Assembly: GCF_034113385.1 (NCBI RefSeq)
Contig: NZ_JAXEXL010000018.1
Location: 1-62,396 of the forward strand
Origin: Atopobium sp034113385
Lineage (GTDB): Bacteria; Actinomycetota; Coriobacteriia; Coriobacteriales; Atopobiaceae
Length of the DNA stretch: 62,396 bases
Direction of reading: 5' to 3'
Shown here: piece by piece, positions 23,573 through 32,204 of the stretch
Position numbering within the stretch: position 1 is the first letter of the stretch
How the letters are laid out: each line of letters opens with the position of its first letter
Translations under genes and position numbers: made by a program
Notes under the pieces: generated by a model
Told to the model about the DNA's origin: nothing
Seen by the model: only the letters and a program-made list of their open reading frames with translations
Databases searched by the model: none

Positions 23573-24289
23573 TTAGGGACGGATTACGTGCTCATTACAA
23601 ACCACACAACGGACAGGAAGATCCCTGTTAGTCAGGCAATGCTCGCTGTCTAAGCTGTCAATACAATTGGGGCTATGAACCACACCCACACTAAAACCTG
23701 GAAATATCGATAAAAACCTGTCATAGCAACCAGCGCCATATCCCAAACGATACCCTTGCTGGTCATATACCAACCCCGGTACCAAGGCAAGCTGCTGTGG
23801 GTTGCTTACAGGATTATAAGCTGCAATGCCACCAAAAGGACGCGCGCCTGGGATTTCTGGATACCCCTGCCCTACGTCTATGGGAGCATCGTCATGTATA
23901 ACGGGCTCCCAAATGCCAAAAGCGCTGCGTTTAAAGCCAGCGGGCGCCAAATCATCCTGGCAAGCAAGCTGTTCATAGTCAAGATGAGGTGCGCGCTCAT
24001 ACCACATCAAACGCTTTGTATCTGTATCCATGCGAGGAAAGACTACGTGTTTACCCTGTTGCCAAGCAGTCTTGATAAGTGCAACAGTAGAGACTTCCTT
24101 TGGCAAAGACACATAGGCAAAAACCGTACGCGCTTGTTGCCATTCAGGCAAAGCGAGTACCTGCGCAGTAATAGCGGCATCTTCTCGCACACGATCAGCA
24201 GCAACAAAAGATGAACGGCGCACGCAAGCCTCATTGCGCAAGGATTGCTTGCACTTTGGAATAAAAGATGTGCGCTCGTTCACCCTCAT
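23573..24289 (-). CDS. fau: 5-formyltetrahydrofolate cyclo-ligase
   Basis: Converts 5-formyl-THF, a dead-end inhibitor, to 5,10-methenyl-THF with ATP. 238 aa, a little longer than the usual 180-200 because of a short N-terminal extension. The family ATP/folate sites are seen in VFAYVSLPKEVST, ALVPGLVYDQQGYRLGYGAGCYDRFL and the acidic GIWEPV segment. The ATG is 5 bp after the valS stop, with AGAGGT as ribosome binding site inside the end of valS. It supplies the one-carbon operon; the symbol is used by analogy with ygfA/mthfs. Confidence 0.9.
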   Translation of the reverse strand: MRVNERTSFIPKCKQSLRNEACVRRSSFVAADRVREDAAITAQVLALPEWQQARTVFAYVSLPKEVSTVALIKTAWQQGKHVVFPRMDTDTKRLMWYERAPHLDYEQLACQDDLAPAGFKRSAFGIWEPVIHDDAPIDVGQGYPEIPGARPFGGIAAYNPVSNPQQLALVPGLVYDQQGYRLGYGAGCYDRFLSIFPGFSVGVVHSPNCIDSLDSEHCLTNRDLPVRCVVCNEHVIRP

Positions 24290-24294
24290 ACCTC

Positions 24295-26973
24295 TTAGCT
24301 TACGTCTGCTACCTGGGCTTTAAGTGTTGCAATGGTGGCTTCAAGCTCTGCTGCCTGACTACGCTTTTTGGCAATGACTTCGGGAGCTGCTTTAGACACA
24401 AATGCCTCATTTGCCAGGGTTTTTGCAACGGACGCATAGGTCTTTTGAGCACCAGCAAGCTCCTTTTGAAGACGAGCTGCTTCTGCAGAAAGGTCTACTA
24501 ACCCACCAAGGGCAACGTAAATCTCTAAACTACCATCTGCCACCGTTACGCTACCAGCAGGCTTTGTTGCATCCACGGTAAGCGTAAGCTCGCTTACGCG
24601 GCCAACGCGACAAACAAAGTCATGCTGCGCCTTAAGTGCCCCAAGCTCATCTGCGGAAGTTTTGACCGTAACGGCAAGCTCGGCCTTAGGCGACAAGCGA
24701 TACCGCGCACGCGTAGAGCGAACGCTGGAAATAACACGACGAGCGAGCTCAAAGTTATTCTCGGCCTCATCATTGATAAAGCTTTCCAAGGAAGAAGGCT
24801 CGGGCCAGGCAGCCAGCATCAAAAACGAAGCATCATGAGCGTCCAAGCCAGAAGCAGGCAAAGCATCCCAAATTTTCTCGGTAACAAAGGGCATCACAGG
24901 ATGAAGCATGCGCAAGCTTACGTCCAACACATATACGAGGTTACGCTGCACTTGTAAGCGTTGGTCAGGCGTACCATCCAACAAGCGACCTTTACACAGC
25001 TCAATATACCAGTCACATACCTCGTTCCAGAAGAAGGACTGAATGGAGCGTGCATACTCACCAAAGTCATAGGCTTCCAGCTGCTTGGTAGTTTGCGCAA
25101 CTGTACGCGCCAAGCGCGACAGCATCCAGGCATCCTCAGGCGTTTGAGCCTGTGCAGGACCAGGCACATAGTCGCTCAGGTTCATTTGCACAAAGCGGCT
25201 CGCATTCCAAATCTTGGTAACAAAAGCCTTGGCTTGCTCAGTACGGGGTGAGTCAATAAGCTTTTTTGTCTTTTTATCTATGTTGGCATCAAACTTGACG
25301 TCTTGATTGGTAGTAATAAGCGTAAGCAAGTTAAAGCGCATGGCATCGGCACCATACTTGTCCATAAGTTCCATAGGATCCACGCCGTTGCCCTTTGATT
25401 TGGACATGCGGCTGCCATCCTTGGCCAAAATGGTGGCATAGATGTACACATCATGGAAGGGAATCTCGTCCGTAAAGTACAGTGAACTCATAACCATGCG
25501 AGCAACCCACAGAGCAATAATGTCACGTGCTGTTACGAGCACCTTGGTAGGATGATGCTCTGCAAGTTGGCTGGTATCATGAGGCCAACCCTGCGTAGCA
25601 AAGGTCCACAACTGGCTGGAAAACCAGGTGTCCAGAACATCTTCATCCTGGTGAACATGATGGCTGCCACACTTGGGACACACATCGGTGTCCTCCATCA
25701 GAGCATCCTGCCAGCCACAGTCATCACAGTAAAACACCGGAATACGATGTCCCCACCAAAGCTGGCGAGAAATGCACCAATCTTTAAGATTTTCCATCCA
25801 CGTGAGGTAGGTTTGTGTCCAACGGTCTGGGTGGAAGGTAACCTCACCGTTTTTGACAACTTCTGTTGCACGCTGTTTGAGTTTATCGACAGCTACAAAC
25901 CACTGCTCGCTGAGCCAAGGCTCCAATGTGGTATCACAGCGATAGCAGTGCATGACTGAATGCTCAAGATTCTCAACGTGATCCAAAAGCTCATGGCTCT
26001 CAAACCAATCCAACACGGCAGTGCGGCACTCATTGCGGTCCAAACCGCTCAAGTCACCATAGCCGTCTACTACATGAGCCGTCTCGTCAAAAATATTGAT
26101 CTTAGGCAGGCCATGAGCCTCGCCCATGGCAAAGTCATTGGGGTCATGAGCAGGCGTTACCTTAACAAATCCCGTACCATAGCCAGCATCAACATGCCAA
26201 TCTGCAAAGATGGGGATTTCACGGTTAACAATAGGCAGCATAACGGTCTTGCCTACCAGTTTTTGTTTATCTGAATCAGACGGAGAAACCGCAATACCAG
26301 TATCTCCCAGCATGGTTTCTGGACGAGTTGTAGCAACGGTAATGTACTCAATACCATCCACGGGCTCGGTAAGAGGATAGCGCAAATACCACAGATGACC
26401 TTTCTCATCACGATATTCTGCCTCATCATCAGAAATAGCAGTGTGGCAGTGGGGGCACCAATTAACAATACGCTTACCACGATAGATGAGCTTATCGTGG
26501 TACCACTCAACAAACACCTTGCGAACAGCCTGCGCATACTCAGGCGCCATCGTAAACTTTTCATCCTCAAAGTCTACCGAGCAGCCCATACGCTTAATCT
26601 GGTTAAGGATGGTTCCACCGTATTCATGCGTCCAATCCCAGCATGCCTCTAAAAACTTCTCACGACCAAGTTCCAGACGAGAAACGCCTTGAGCCTTAAG
26701 CTTTTTGTCCACCTTGGTTTGCGTTGCAATACCAGCATGATCTGTACCTACAATCCAGCGCGTAGAACGACCACGCATGCGGTTGTAGCGAACAAAGGTA
26801 TCCTGAATGGAGTCATCCATTGCGTGACCCATATGCAAAATGCCCGTAACGTTGGGTGGCGGAATCACCACGGTGCAGTCCCCCACACCCTTACTCCGCC
26901 GATAGCAACCGGCATCAATCCATTTCTGAATAAGCTCTGGCTCACTTACTTGTGGATTGTACGATTTAGGCAT
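24295..26973 (-). CDS. valS: Valine--tRNA ligase
   Basis: 892-aa class I synthetase. The HIGH-type motif PPPNVTGILHMGHAMDD lies near residue 40 and the KMSKS-type motif is SRMSKSKGNG; ValRS features ATTRPETMLGDTGIAVSP (editing domain) and a zinc-like CDDCGWQ...CPKCGSHH insertion are present. The C-terminal coiled coil that reaches the tRNA is clear (AARLQKELAGAQKTYASVAK). An ATG at 26973 gives the MPKSYNP start; a GTG three codons earlier is possible. It heads the one-carbon operon, so its control should affect folate enzymes too. I find no T-box consensus in its 213-bp upstream region. Confidence 0.97.
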   Translation of the reverse strand: MPKSYNPQVSEPELIQKWIDAGCYRRSKGVGDCTVVIPPPNVTGILHMGHAMDDSIQDTFVRYNRMRGRSTRWIVGTDHAGIATQTKVDKKLKAQGVSRLELGREKFLEACWDWTHEYGGTILNQIKRMGCSVDFEDEKFTMAPEYAQAVRKVFVEWYHDKLIYRGKRIVNWCPHCHTAISDDEAEYRDEKGHLWYLRYPLTEPVDGIEYITVATTRPETMLGDTGIAVSPSDSDKQKLVGKTVMLPIVNREIPIFADWHVDAGYGTGFVKVTPAHDPNDFAMGEAHGLPKINIFDETAHVVDGYGDLSGLDRNECRTAVLDWFESHELLDHVENLEHSVMHCYRCDTTLEPWLSEQWFVAVDKLKQRATEVVKNGEVTFHPDRWTQTYLTWMENLKDWCISRQLWWGHRIPVFYCDDCGWQDALMEDTDVCPKCGSHHVHQDEDVLDTWFSSQLWTFATQGWPHDTSQLAEHHPTKVLVTARDIIALWVARMVMSSLYFTDEIPFHDVYIYATILAKDGSRMSKSKGNGVDPMELMDKYGADAMRFNLLTLITTNQDVKFDANIDKKTKKLIDSPRTEQAKAFVTKIWNASRFVQMNLSDYVPGPAQAQTPEDAWMLSRLARTVAQTTKQLEAYDFGEYARSIQSFFWNEVCDWYIELCKGRLLDGTPDQRLQVQRNLVYVLDVSLRMLHPVMPFVTEKIWDALPASGLDAHDASFLMLAAWPEPSSLESFINDEAENNFELARRVISSVRSTRARYRLSPKAELAVTVKTSADELGALKAQHDFVCRVGRVSELTLTVDATKPAGSVTVADGSLEIYVALGGLVDLSAEAARLQKELAGAQKTYASVAKTLANEAFVSKAAPEVIAKKRSQAAELEATIATLKAQVADVS

Positions 26974-27186
26974 TTCTTCCACGATACACTCTGCCCTCTC
27001 TTGGTGTGATTATCCAACAACAACCTGACAGCATAGCTGTGAATAAACAAGTATAACAAGCAGGATAGCACGCTGACGCGCACAGGTACGCACGCATGAT
27101 GGAGCTATGCGTTTTACTGCAAGAAGACCACAGCCTCAACGTATGTGAGACAATAACATCTTGTTTTCTCATCTCTGGAGCTGTTT

Positions 27187-28143
27187 ATGTTACTTGCCCT
27201 TATATCACTCTTTGTAGTATTACTCGTATTGAGGGTACTTATTGCTATTGTCCGCCGCTTTATTTCTTGGTTGGGACATGGCACATCCGTCTACCACATG
27301 GTAGGCGAAGACATGCCTGTAGAAGCCCAGTATGCTGCTCAAATTAGAGCCTATGTAGCACAAGCCGAGAAGACCCGTCGAGAGCATGGTATTATCGCAA
27401 GCTTACGCACGGGACAAAAGCACCTCTCGCGCGAACAGCGTGATGCTATCCAGCACTCGGTAGACCGTGCGCGTGAGGCCTACTTATCCTATATGAAACT
27501 TGAGCCTTACCATCTTGTTATTATCTTTTTATTGGGAAGCGTTGCGGGATTGATCCTCGAAGAGTTGTGGATGTTTTTTACGGCTGGTCTTACGCAAAGC
27601 CGTGTGGGTTTGGTCTGGGGACCGTTTTCTCCTCTTTATGGCTTTGGCGCTACGCTGCTTACCATGATTTGTTGGAGATTGCGCCGCCGTAATGCCAGCC
27701 CTATGGCCATCTTTTTTGTATCTGTGTTAGTTGGCGGGAGCTTGGAGCAATTTACTGGCTGGAGCATGGAAACGTTTTTCCATGCTTCTAGCTGGACGTA
27801 TATCCATCTTCCAGATCACATTACCCAATGGGTTGCCTGGCGCTTTTTGTTCTTTTGGGGCGTATTGGGTCTTGCCTGGACGTGCATCATCATGCCCGAT
27901 TTGCTCTACCGCATTGGTATGGCAACCACGCGTCGTCAGGTTGTTTTTGTATCACTGCTTGCCCTGTATTTAGCTGCAGATATCTTTATGACTGCCATGT
28001 GTTTTGGACGTAAGGTTGCACGCGATAAGGGCATTCCGGCACAAAACAGCTTTGAGACGTGGGTAGACGCAAACTACACTGATGATTTTATCGCCGCCCG
28101 ATTCCAAAACCTCACTATTACTCAGGGACCACACCATGAATAA
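27187..28143 (+). CDS. CmpB-type putative ABC-transporter permease family membrane protein
   Basis: 318 aa, matching the family often named putative ABC transporter permease (PF06541-like). An N-terminal helix is followed by a cytoplasmic, charged region (about 40-105), then five or six transmembrane segments. Family-like features are EELWMFFTAGLTQSRVGLVWGP, SPLYGFGA, and GGSLEQFTGWSMETFF. No ATPase partner is present, and the transport role is not proved for this family. The ATG follows TGGAGCTGTTT. It heads a plus-strand run with tcdA, a TatD-like gene and pap2, its stop overlapping tcdA by 8 bp. Confidence 0.75.
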   Translation: MLLALISLFVVLLVLRVLIAIVRRFISWLGHGTSVYHMVGEDMPVEAQYAAQIRAYVAQAEKTRREHGIIASLRTGQKHLSREQRDAIQHSVDRAREAYLSYMKLEPYHLVIIFLLGSVAGLILEELWMFFTAGLTQSRVGLVWGPFSPLYGFGATLLTMICWRLRRRNASPMAIFFVSVLVGGSLEQFTGWSMETFFHASSWTYIHLPDHITQWVAWRFLFFWGVLGLAWTCIIMPDLLYRIGMATTRRQVVFVSLLALYLAADIFMTAMCFGRKVARDKGIPAQNSFETWVDANYTDDFIAARFQNLTITQGPHHE

Positions 28144-28876
28144 TCCTGCACTAACGCGTTTGATGCTTGTAATGGGTGAGGAAGCCCTTGCCACACTTGC
28201 CCACAGCTGTGTCATGATCGTAGGCATTGGTGGCGTGGGCTCCAACTGTGCGGAAGCCCTTGCACGCGGAGGAGTAGGCAACTTTATCCTGCTTGATCGA
28301 GACACGGTAGAGCTGAGCAATATCAACCGTCAAGCCGTGGCATTTCACAGCACCGTAGGTCGTGCCAAGGTGGACGTTATGGCAAACCTTATCCACGACA
28401 TTAATCCTGCTGCACAGGTGCATACGGTGCATGCGTTTTTGCCCAAAGCAGTGGAAGAAGTTTTAGATACCCTTCCCCGCCCTGACTACCTTGTAGATGC
28501 TATAGACACCATCTCTCAAAAATTGGCGCTCGCACGCTGGTGTCAAGAGCATATGATTCCCGAAATAAGCTCTATGGGTGGTGCCAACAAAATTGATCCC
28601 ACGCACCTTCAGTTTGCTCCTATCGAGAAAACCACTATATGTCCCGTAGCACGTATTATGCGCAAGGAATGCAGAAAGCGTGGCATTCGTAAGTTGCAGG
28701 TTCTTTATTCTGATGAAGTACCCCTGCCTGCCCTTGGTGATGGTAATGGCCAAATAGATAAAGGCTCCATCCTTGGCACTATGAGCTACATTCCACCCAT
28801 CATGGGGCACATGCTTGCCAGCCGTGTTATTTGTGACCTTACTGGTTTAGTAAATGACCAAACCAAACACCGATAA
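28136..28876 (+). CDS. tcdA: tRNA threonylcarbamoyladenosine dehydratase
   Basis: 246-aa E1-like enzyme that cyclises t6A37 to ct6A on ANN-decoding tRNAs using ATP. The adenylation motif GIGGVGSNCAEALARGGVG (about residues 29-47), DRDTVELSNINRQ, VDAIDTI, and the cysteine-bearing CPVARIMRKECRKRGI follow the TcdA pattern rather than MoeB/ThiF, which have paired CxxC zinc sites. Start chosen at the ATG inside the end of the upstream gene (8-bp overlap), which gives the NPALTRLMLVMG N-terminus that aligns with TcdA R...L.G..A. The TatD-like gene follows after 8 bp. Confidence 0.9.
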   Translation: MNNPALTRLMLVMGEEALATLAHSCVMIVGIGGVGSNCAEALARGGVGNFILLDRDTVELSNINRQAVAFHSTVGRAKVDVMANLIHDINPAAQVHTVHAFLPKAVEEVLDTLPRPDYLVDAIDTISQKLALARWCQEHMIPEISSMGGANKIDPTHLQFAPIEKTTICPVARIMRKECRKRGIRKLQVLYSDEVPLPALGDGNGQIDKGSILGTMSYIPPIMGHMLASRVICDLTGLVNDQTKHR

Positions 28877-28884
28877 GAGCAGCT

Positions 28885-29748
28885 ATGACCACTTCAGCCA
28901 CCTTACAAACAACTCATCTGCCTGATTGGTCTTGCGCACCGTATGCGCTGTATGACATGCATCTGCATCTGGATTTGTGTGACAATCCTACTCGTATGGT
29001 TACCGACGCCCAGCGCCTCCATCTAGCATTTTTTGCAGTGCCTGTTACCCCACAAAGTTCCCAAAGATTTACCACACAGATGCAAGCTGCCAACAAAACC
29101 TGTGCATCCAACGTGCGTATTGGCATTGGTGCACATCCCTGGTGGATTGCGGATGGCTCCATAAGTCAATCAGACATAGACACTGCTTGTTTGCTCATTG
29201 CAAAGCACCGCTTTATAGGAGAAATTGGCCTTGATTTTTCTCCCAAGCATGTAGACCTTACTTCCAAAGACAAGCAAATTGCCGCGTTTACACAACTGTG
29301 TCATGCAGCCGCACGTGCCTCACAAGCAAACAAACAAAGTCGTGTGCTTTCCATCCATGCCGTACAATCCGCCCCAGAAGTTCTAGCCATCCTTAAACAA
29401 ACTGGTGCACTGAGCAGTTGCAGCTGCATCTTCCATTGGTACAGCGGCCCCAGTGACACCCTCCATACAGCTGTTACTAACGGATGCTTATTCTCGATAA
29501 ACCCTATGATGCTTGCTACCAAACGAGGCCGTGAATATGCCCGACAAATCCCTGTCAAGCAGCTCCTTACCGAAACCGATTTACCAGCGCCCCACCACAC
29601 TAACCTTACGGCCCAAGAAATCGCAGATACGCTTACACAAACTATCAGGCACATCGCGCGCATTCGCAACATGGAAGCACTTGCGCTCCAAGCGCAACTC
29701 GCTCACAATGCTGCCAACGTTTTTGCAAGCGCTGTAGGGGGTGAATAA
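28885..29748 (+). CDS. TatD-family metal-dependent hydrolase
   Basis: 287-aa amidohydrolase-fold protein. Metal ligands expected for TatD are seen in order: HLHLD (about residue 26), EIGLDFS (about residue 112), SIHAVQS and FHWYSG, and TETDLPAP near the end. HPWW matches the HPH/HPW segment. TatD proteins are 3'-5' exonucleases acting on DNA or RNA. This one has a longer N-terminus than YcfH/TatD and the HLH motif starts at about residue 26. The gene overlaps nothing upstream (8-bp gap) and its stop is one base before the pap2 ATG. Confidence 0.85.
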   Translation: MTTSATLQTTHLPDWSCAPYALYDMHLHLDLCDNPTRMVTDAQRLHLAFFAVPVTPQSSQRFTTQMQAANKTCASNVRIGIGAHPWWIADGSISQSDIDTACLLIAKHRFIGEIGLDFSPKHVDLTSKDKQIAAFTQLCHAAARASQANKQSRVLSIHAVQSAPEVLAILKQTGALSSCSCIFHWYSGPSDTLHTAVTNGCLFSINPMMLATKRGREYARQIPVKQLLTETDLPAPHHTNLTAQEIADTLTQTIRHIARIRNMEALALQAQLAHNAANVFASAVGGE

Positions 29749-29749
29749 G

Positions 29750-30715
29750 ATGGATATTGCCTATCTTTTGTGGCTACAAAACCTCCGCGAAGGCATTGGC
29801 CCCACGTTAGATAGCTTTTTTAACTTTATAACCTCTATAGTGGTAGGACCTGCTGCCATCATAGTAGTAGCAACGCTGTATTGGTGTGTAGATAAACGAG
29901 CTGGTTGGTACGTACTGACAAGTTTTGCCGTAGGCAATAACATCAACCAAACGCTTAAAGATTTCTTTTGTGTGCCGCGCCCGTGGTTGCGCTCTGCAGA
30001 TATTCACCCCTCCCCTGCAGCACTTGGTGGTGCCACAGGGTATTCCTTCCCCAGTGGACACAGCCAAACCGCTGCTTCTATTTTTGGTGCTGCGGGTTGG
30101 TATTATCGCCATCTTGGCGTATGGGTGTTGCCTCTTGCTGGAACACTTATAGTACTTGCAGCCTTTTCTCGCAATATCCTTGGTGTGCATACACCACAGG
30201 ATGTACTGGTAGGCATGACTGTTGGCATCCTTTCTTTGTGGCTGAGCTCACGGCTACTCAGCTGGATGGAGCAAAAAACTACCGCTCCCCTTACGGTTGC
30301 CCTCACGTTTATGTTTGTTGCACTTGCTCTTATGCTCTATACCGTGCTCAAACCGTATCCAATTCAGGGAATTGCCACAACTATCAATGTGGTAGAGATG
30401 CAAAAGGATGCCTTTACTACCGCAGGACTTTTAGCGGGTCTAGGCGTCTCTTGGTGGGCCGAGAAAAACTTTGTAAACTTCACCATTGATCGCTCTAACA
30501 AGCGTCAGATTATTTTGCGCGTTATATGCGGTCTTGGTCTTATTGCTTCTTGTTATGTAGGCATTTTGCTACCTCTTAAGATTCTTACACAGTCTGGTTT
30601 TCTTTATAAGTTTTGTACAGGCTTTTTGCTGGTAGTGGCTGGCATGGCGGGTGGTCCTGCGCTTACCCAATACATAGAAAAGCGTCAAACACAGCACACC
30701 ACAGATGCGCGATAA
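29750..30715 (+). CDS. PAP2-family phosphatase, membrane bound
   Basis: 321-aa integral membrane phosphatase. The three PAP2 motifs are present: KDFFCVPRP (K.{6}RP), PSGHSQ and SRNILGVHTPQD (SR.{5}H.{3}D). Nine or so transmembrane segments surround them, more than the six of minimal PAP2 enzymes, because of a C-terminal membrane extension. Substrates in this family include undecaprenyl pyrophosphate and phosphatidic acid; the long C-terminus resembles phosphatases often annotated near sphingosine-like lipid enzymes, but the substrate is unknown. The ATG at 29750 has AGGGGGTG upstream and follows the TatD-like stop by one base; a GTG three codons earlier would overlap it. Confidence 0.88.
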   Translation: MDIAYLLWLQNLREGIGPTLDSFFNFITSIVVGPAAIIVVATLYWCVDKRAGWYVLTSFAVGNNINQTLKDFFCVPRPWLRSADIHPSPAALGGATGYSFPSGHSQTAASIFGAAGWYYRHLGVWVLPLAGTLIVLAAFSRNILGVHTPQDVLVGMTVGILSLWLSSRLLSWMEQKTTAPLTVALTFMFVALALMLYTVLKPYPIQGIATTINVVEMQKDAFTTAGLLAGLGVSWWAEKNFVNFTIDRSNKRQIILRVICGLGLIASCYVGILLPLKILTQSGFLYKFCTGFLLVVAGMAGGPALTQYIEKRQTQHTTDAR

Positions 30716-30788
30716 TAGATAAGAAGATTTCAGGGCAACTACAAAGCGCGTATAGCGCAACAAACATTTTTGAGCAAAGGATTTCTTA

Positions 30789-31379
30789 ATGGCTAAGCTG
30801 TACTTTACCTACGGTGCTATGAACTGCGGAAAATCAACCTCTTTACTACAAGTTGCTTACAACTATGAAGAGCGCGGTATGCACGTTGTAGTACTCAAGC
30901 CCTCGGTAGATACCAAGGGTGATAACACCGTAATAAGTAGGCTAGGCACCCTGCGCACCGTTGATTGTCTCATTCACCGCGAAGACAACATGCAAGACGT
31001 TCTTGCCTCACTTTTTGAGAAACGCAATACCAAGATTGCCTGTGTCTTGGTGGATGAGTGCCAATTTTTAACTCCCCAACAAGTCAACCAACTGCATATC
31101 TTTGCACATACTAAAAGCATCCCTGTTATGTGTTATGGCCTGCGTACTGACTTTAAAACTGTCGGTTTTCCTGGTGCCACACGCCTGTTAGAAATTGCAG
31201 ATGATATTAAAGAAATCAAAACTATCTGTTCTTGTGGCAAAAAAGCCACCTTTAACATGCGTTATGTTAACGGCAATCCCTCGTTTGAGGGCAAGCAGGT
31301 AGAGATTGATGACCAAGCAGACGTAACATACAAATCTGTTTGTGCTGATTGTTACTATCGCATTGCTGACCTTGCGTAA
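30789..31379 (+). CDS. tdk: Thymidine kinase
   Basis: 196-aa type II thymidine kinase that salvages thymidine to dTMP with ATP. Walker A is GAMNCGKST (residues 8-16), the catalytic region is LVDECQFL, and the zinc ribbon cysteines are in ICSCGKKATF and CADCYYR. The lasso-like loop lies in the RYVNGNP segment. It follows pap2 after a 73-bp gap, with AAAGGATTT before the ATG. Together with thyA/folA at the window start it covers salvage and new synthesis of dTMP. It is convergent with a small membrane protein gene and no terminator is seen between them. Confidence 0.97.
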   Translation: MAKLYFTYGAMNCGKSTSLLQVAYNYEERGMHVVVLKPSVDTKGDNTVISRLGTLRTVDCLIHREDNMQDVLASLFEKRNTKIACVLVDECQFLTPQQVNQLHIFAHTKSIPVMCYGLRTDFKTVGFPGATRLLEIADDIKEIKTICSCGKKATFNMRYVNGNPSFEGKQVEIDDQADVTYKSVCADCYYRIADLA

Positions 31380-31409
31380 CTAAGGCCGTCACAAAACATA
31401 TCAGGATGG

Positions 31410-31964
31410 CTAGGGAATGTACTCTAAAGGGGCAGGAGATTGTTCTTTGTGAGCTGCCTCAAGAATTGTTGCTTTTTCCTGTTCAGTAAGGGTGGCTGTG
31501 CTATCAATCCGTCCGTTATACTTCCCAATTTTGGTCATCGTAAAAGTACTATCTTGCTCGTATATATCAAATCTTTTACTTACAAAACCTTCAGGAGCAT
31601 AGTAGTAGGTTTTTTCTTGGTATTCAAAATGCGTAGCTGGACGCCACTGAACTGTTAAGAGGGCATAACTGCTCCAAAAAGAAGCAACCGTCAGACATAC
31701 TAAGATGAGGTATATAAGCACACGGAATACTTTTCTTATACGCAATGTTGCAGTTAGTCTAAACATACACAGAAGCGCACACACATCGCAAACATCCGAA
31801 GCAATCATAAGGCCATTATGGAAGTGTGGCACAAAGGTGATGTATTGTATTAAAGAAAGAAGTCCAAACCCCATTCCCGCAAACACGGGAATAGCAATCT
31901 TAATAAGCAATGACCCTTTGGACGTAAGCTGCTGAGGTTGAGGCGTAGAAGTAGGCACAGACAT
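31410..31964 (-). CDS. Membrane protein of unknown function
   Basis: 184 aa. Three transmembrane segments (about residues 20-40, 48-66 and 76-98) are followed by an extracytoplasmic or cytoplasmic beta-rich tail (YQEKTYYYAPEGFVSKRFDI, then TFTMTKIGKYNGRI). The design is like that of the two-frame protein at 6312-6826, but I see no clear sequence match. Start chosen at the ATG at 31964, with GAGCGGATTGCTT before it. A proline/threonine/glutamine-rich N-terminus precedes TM1. No family recognised. Confidence 0.6.
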   Translation of the reverse strand: MSVPTSTPQPQQLTSKGSLLIKIAIPVFAGMGFGLLSLIQYITFVPHFHNGLMIASDVCDVCALLCMFRLTATLRIRKVFRVLIYLILVCLTVASFWSSYALLTVQWRPATHFEYQEKTYYYAPEGFVSKRFDIYEQDSTFTMTKIGKYNGRIDSTATLTEQEKATILEAAHKEQSPAPLEYIP

Positions 31965-32119
31965 AAGCAATCCGCTCTTATTGAAGTAGCCGCTCTATAA
32001 TTTTTATAACACAGTAATTTATACCTAAGCAAACCTCTGCTCATAAACAAGAGCTTTATTTACAAAGCTCTAAGCTTTCTTATATGCAGCTGTAAAGCCA
32101 CACAGCTGTGCAGCACAAC

Positions 32120-32159
32120 AAAAAACCCTGCATAGCACTTCTTACCGTGCCATGCAGGG
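32120..32159 (-). terminator. Intrinsic terminator after clpX
   Basis: Minus strand stem CCCTGCAT/ATGCAGGG, loop of about 18 nt with further pairing (GGCAC/GTGCT), followed by TTTTTTG. It is 46 bp past the clpX stop. Confidence 0.88.
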
Positions 32160-32204
32160 AATCCAGTGTGTATCTATCGTACAAACCGAGCTGTTGTAAA
32201 GTAC

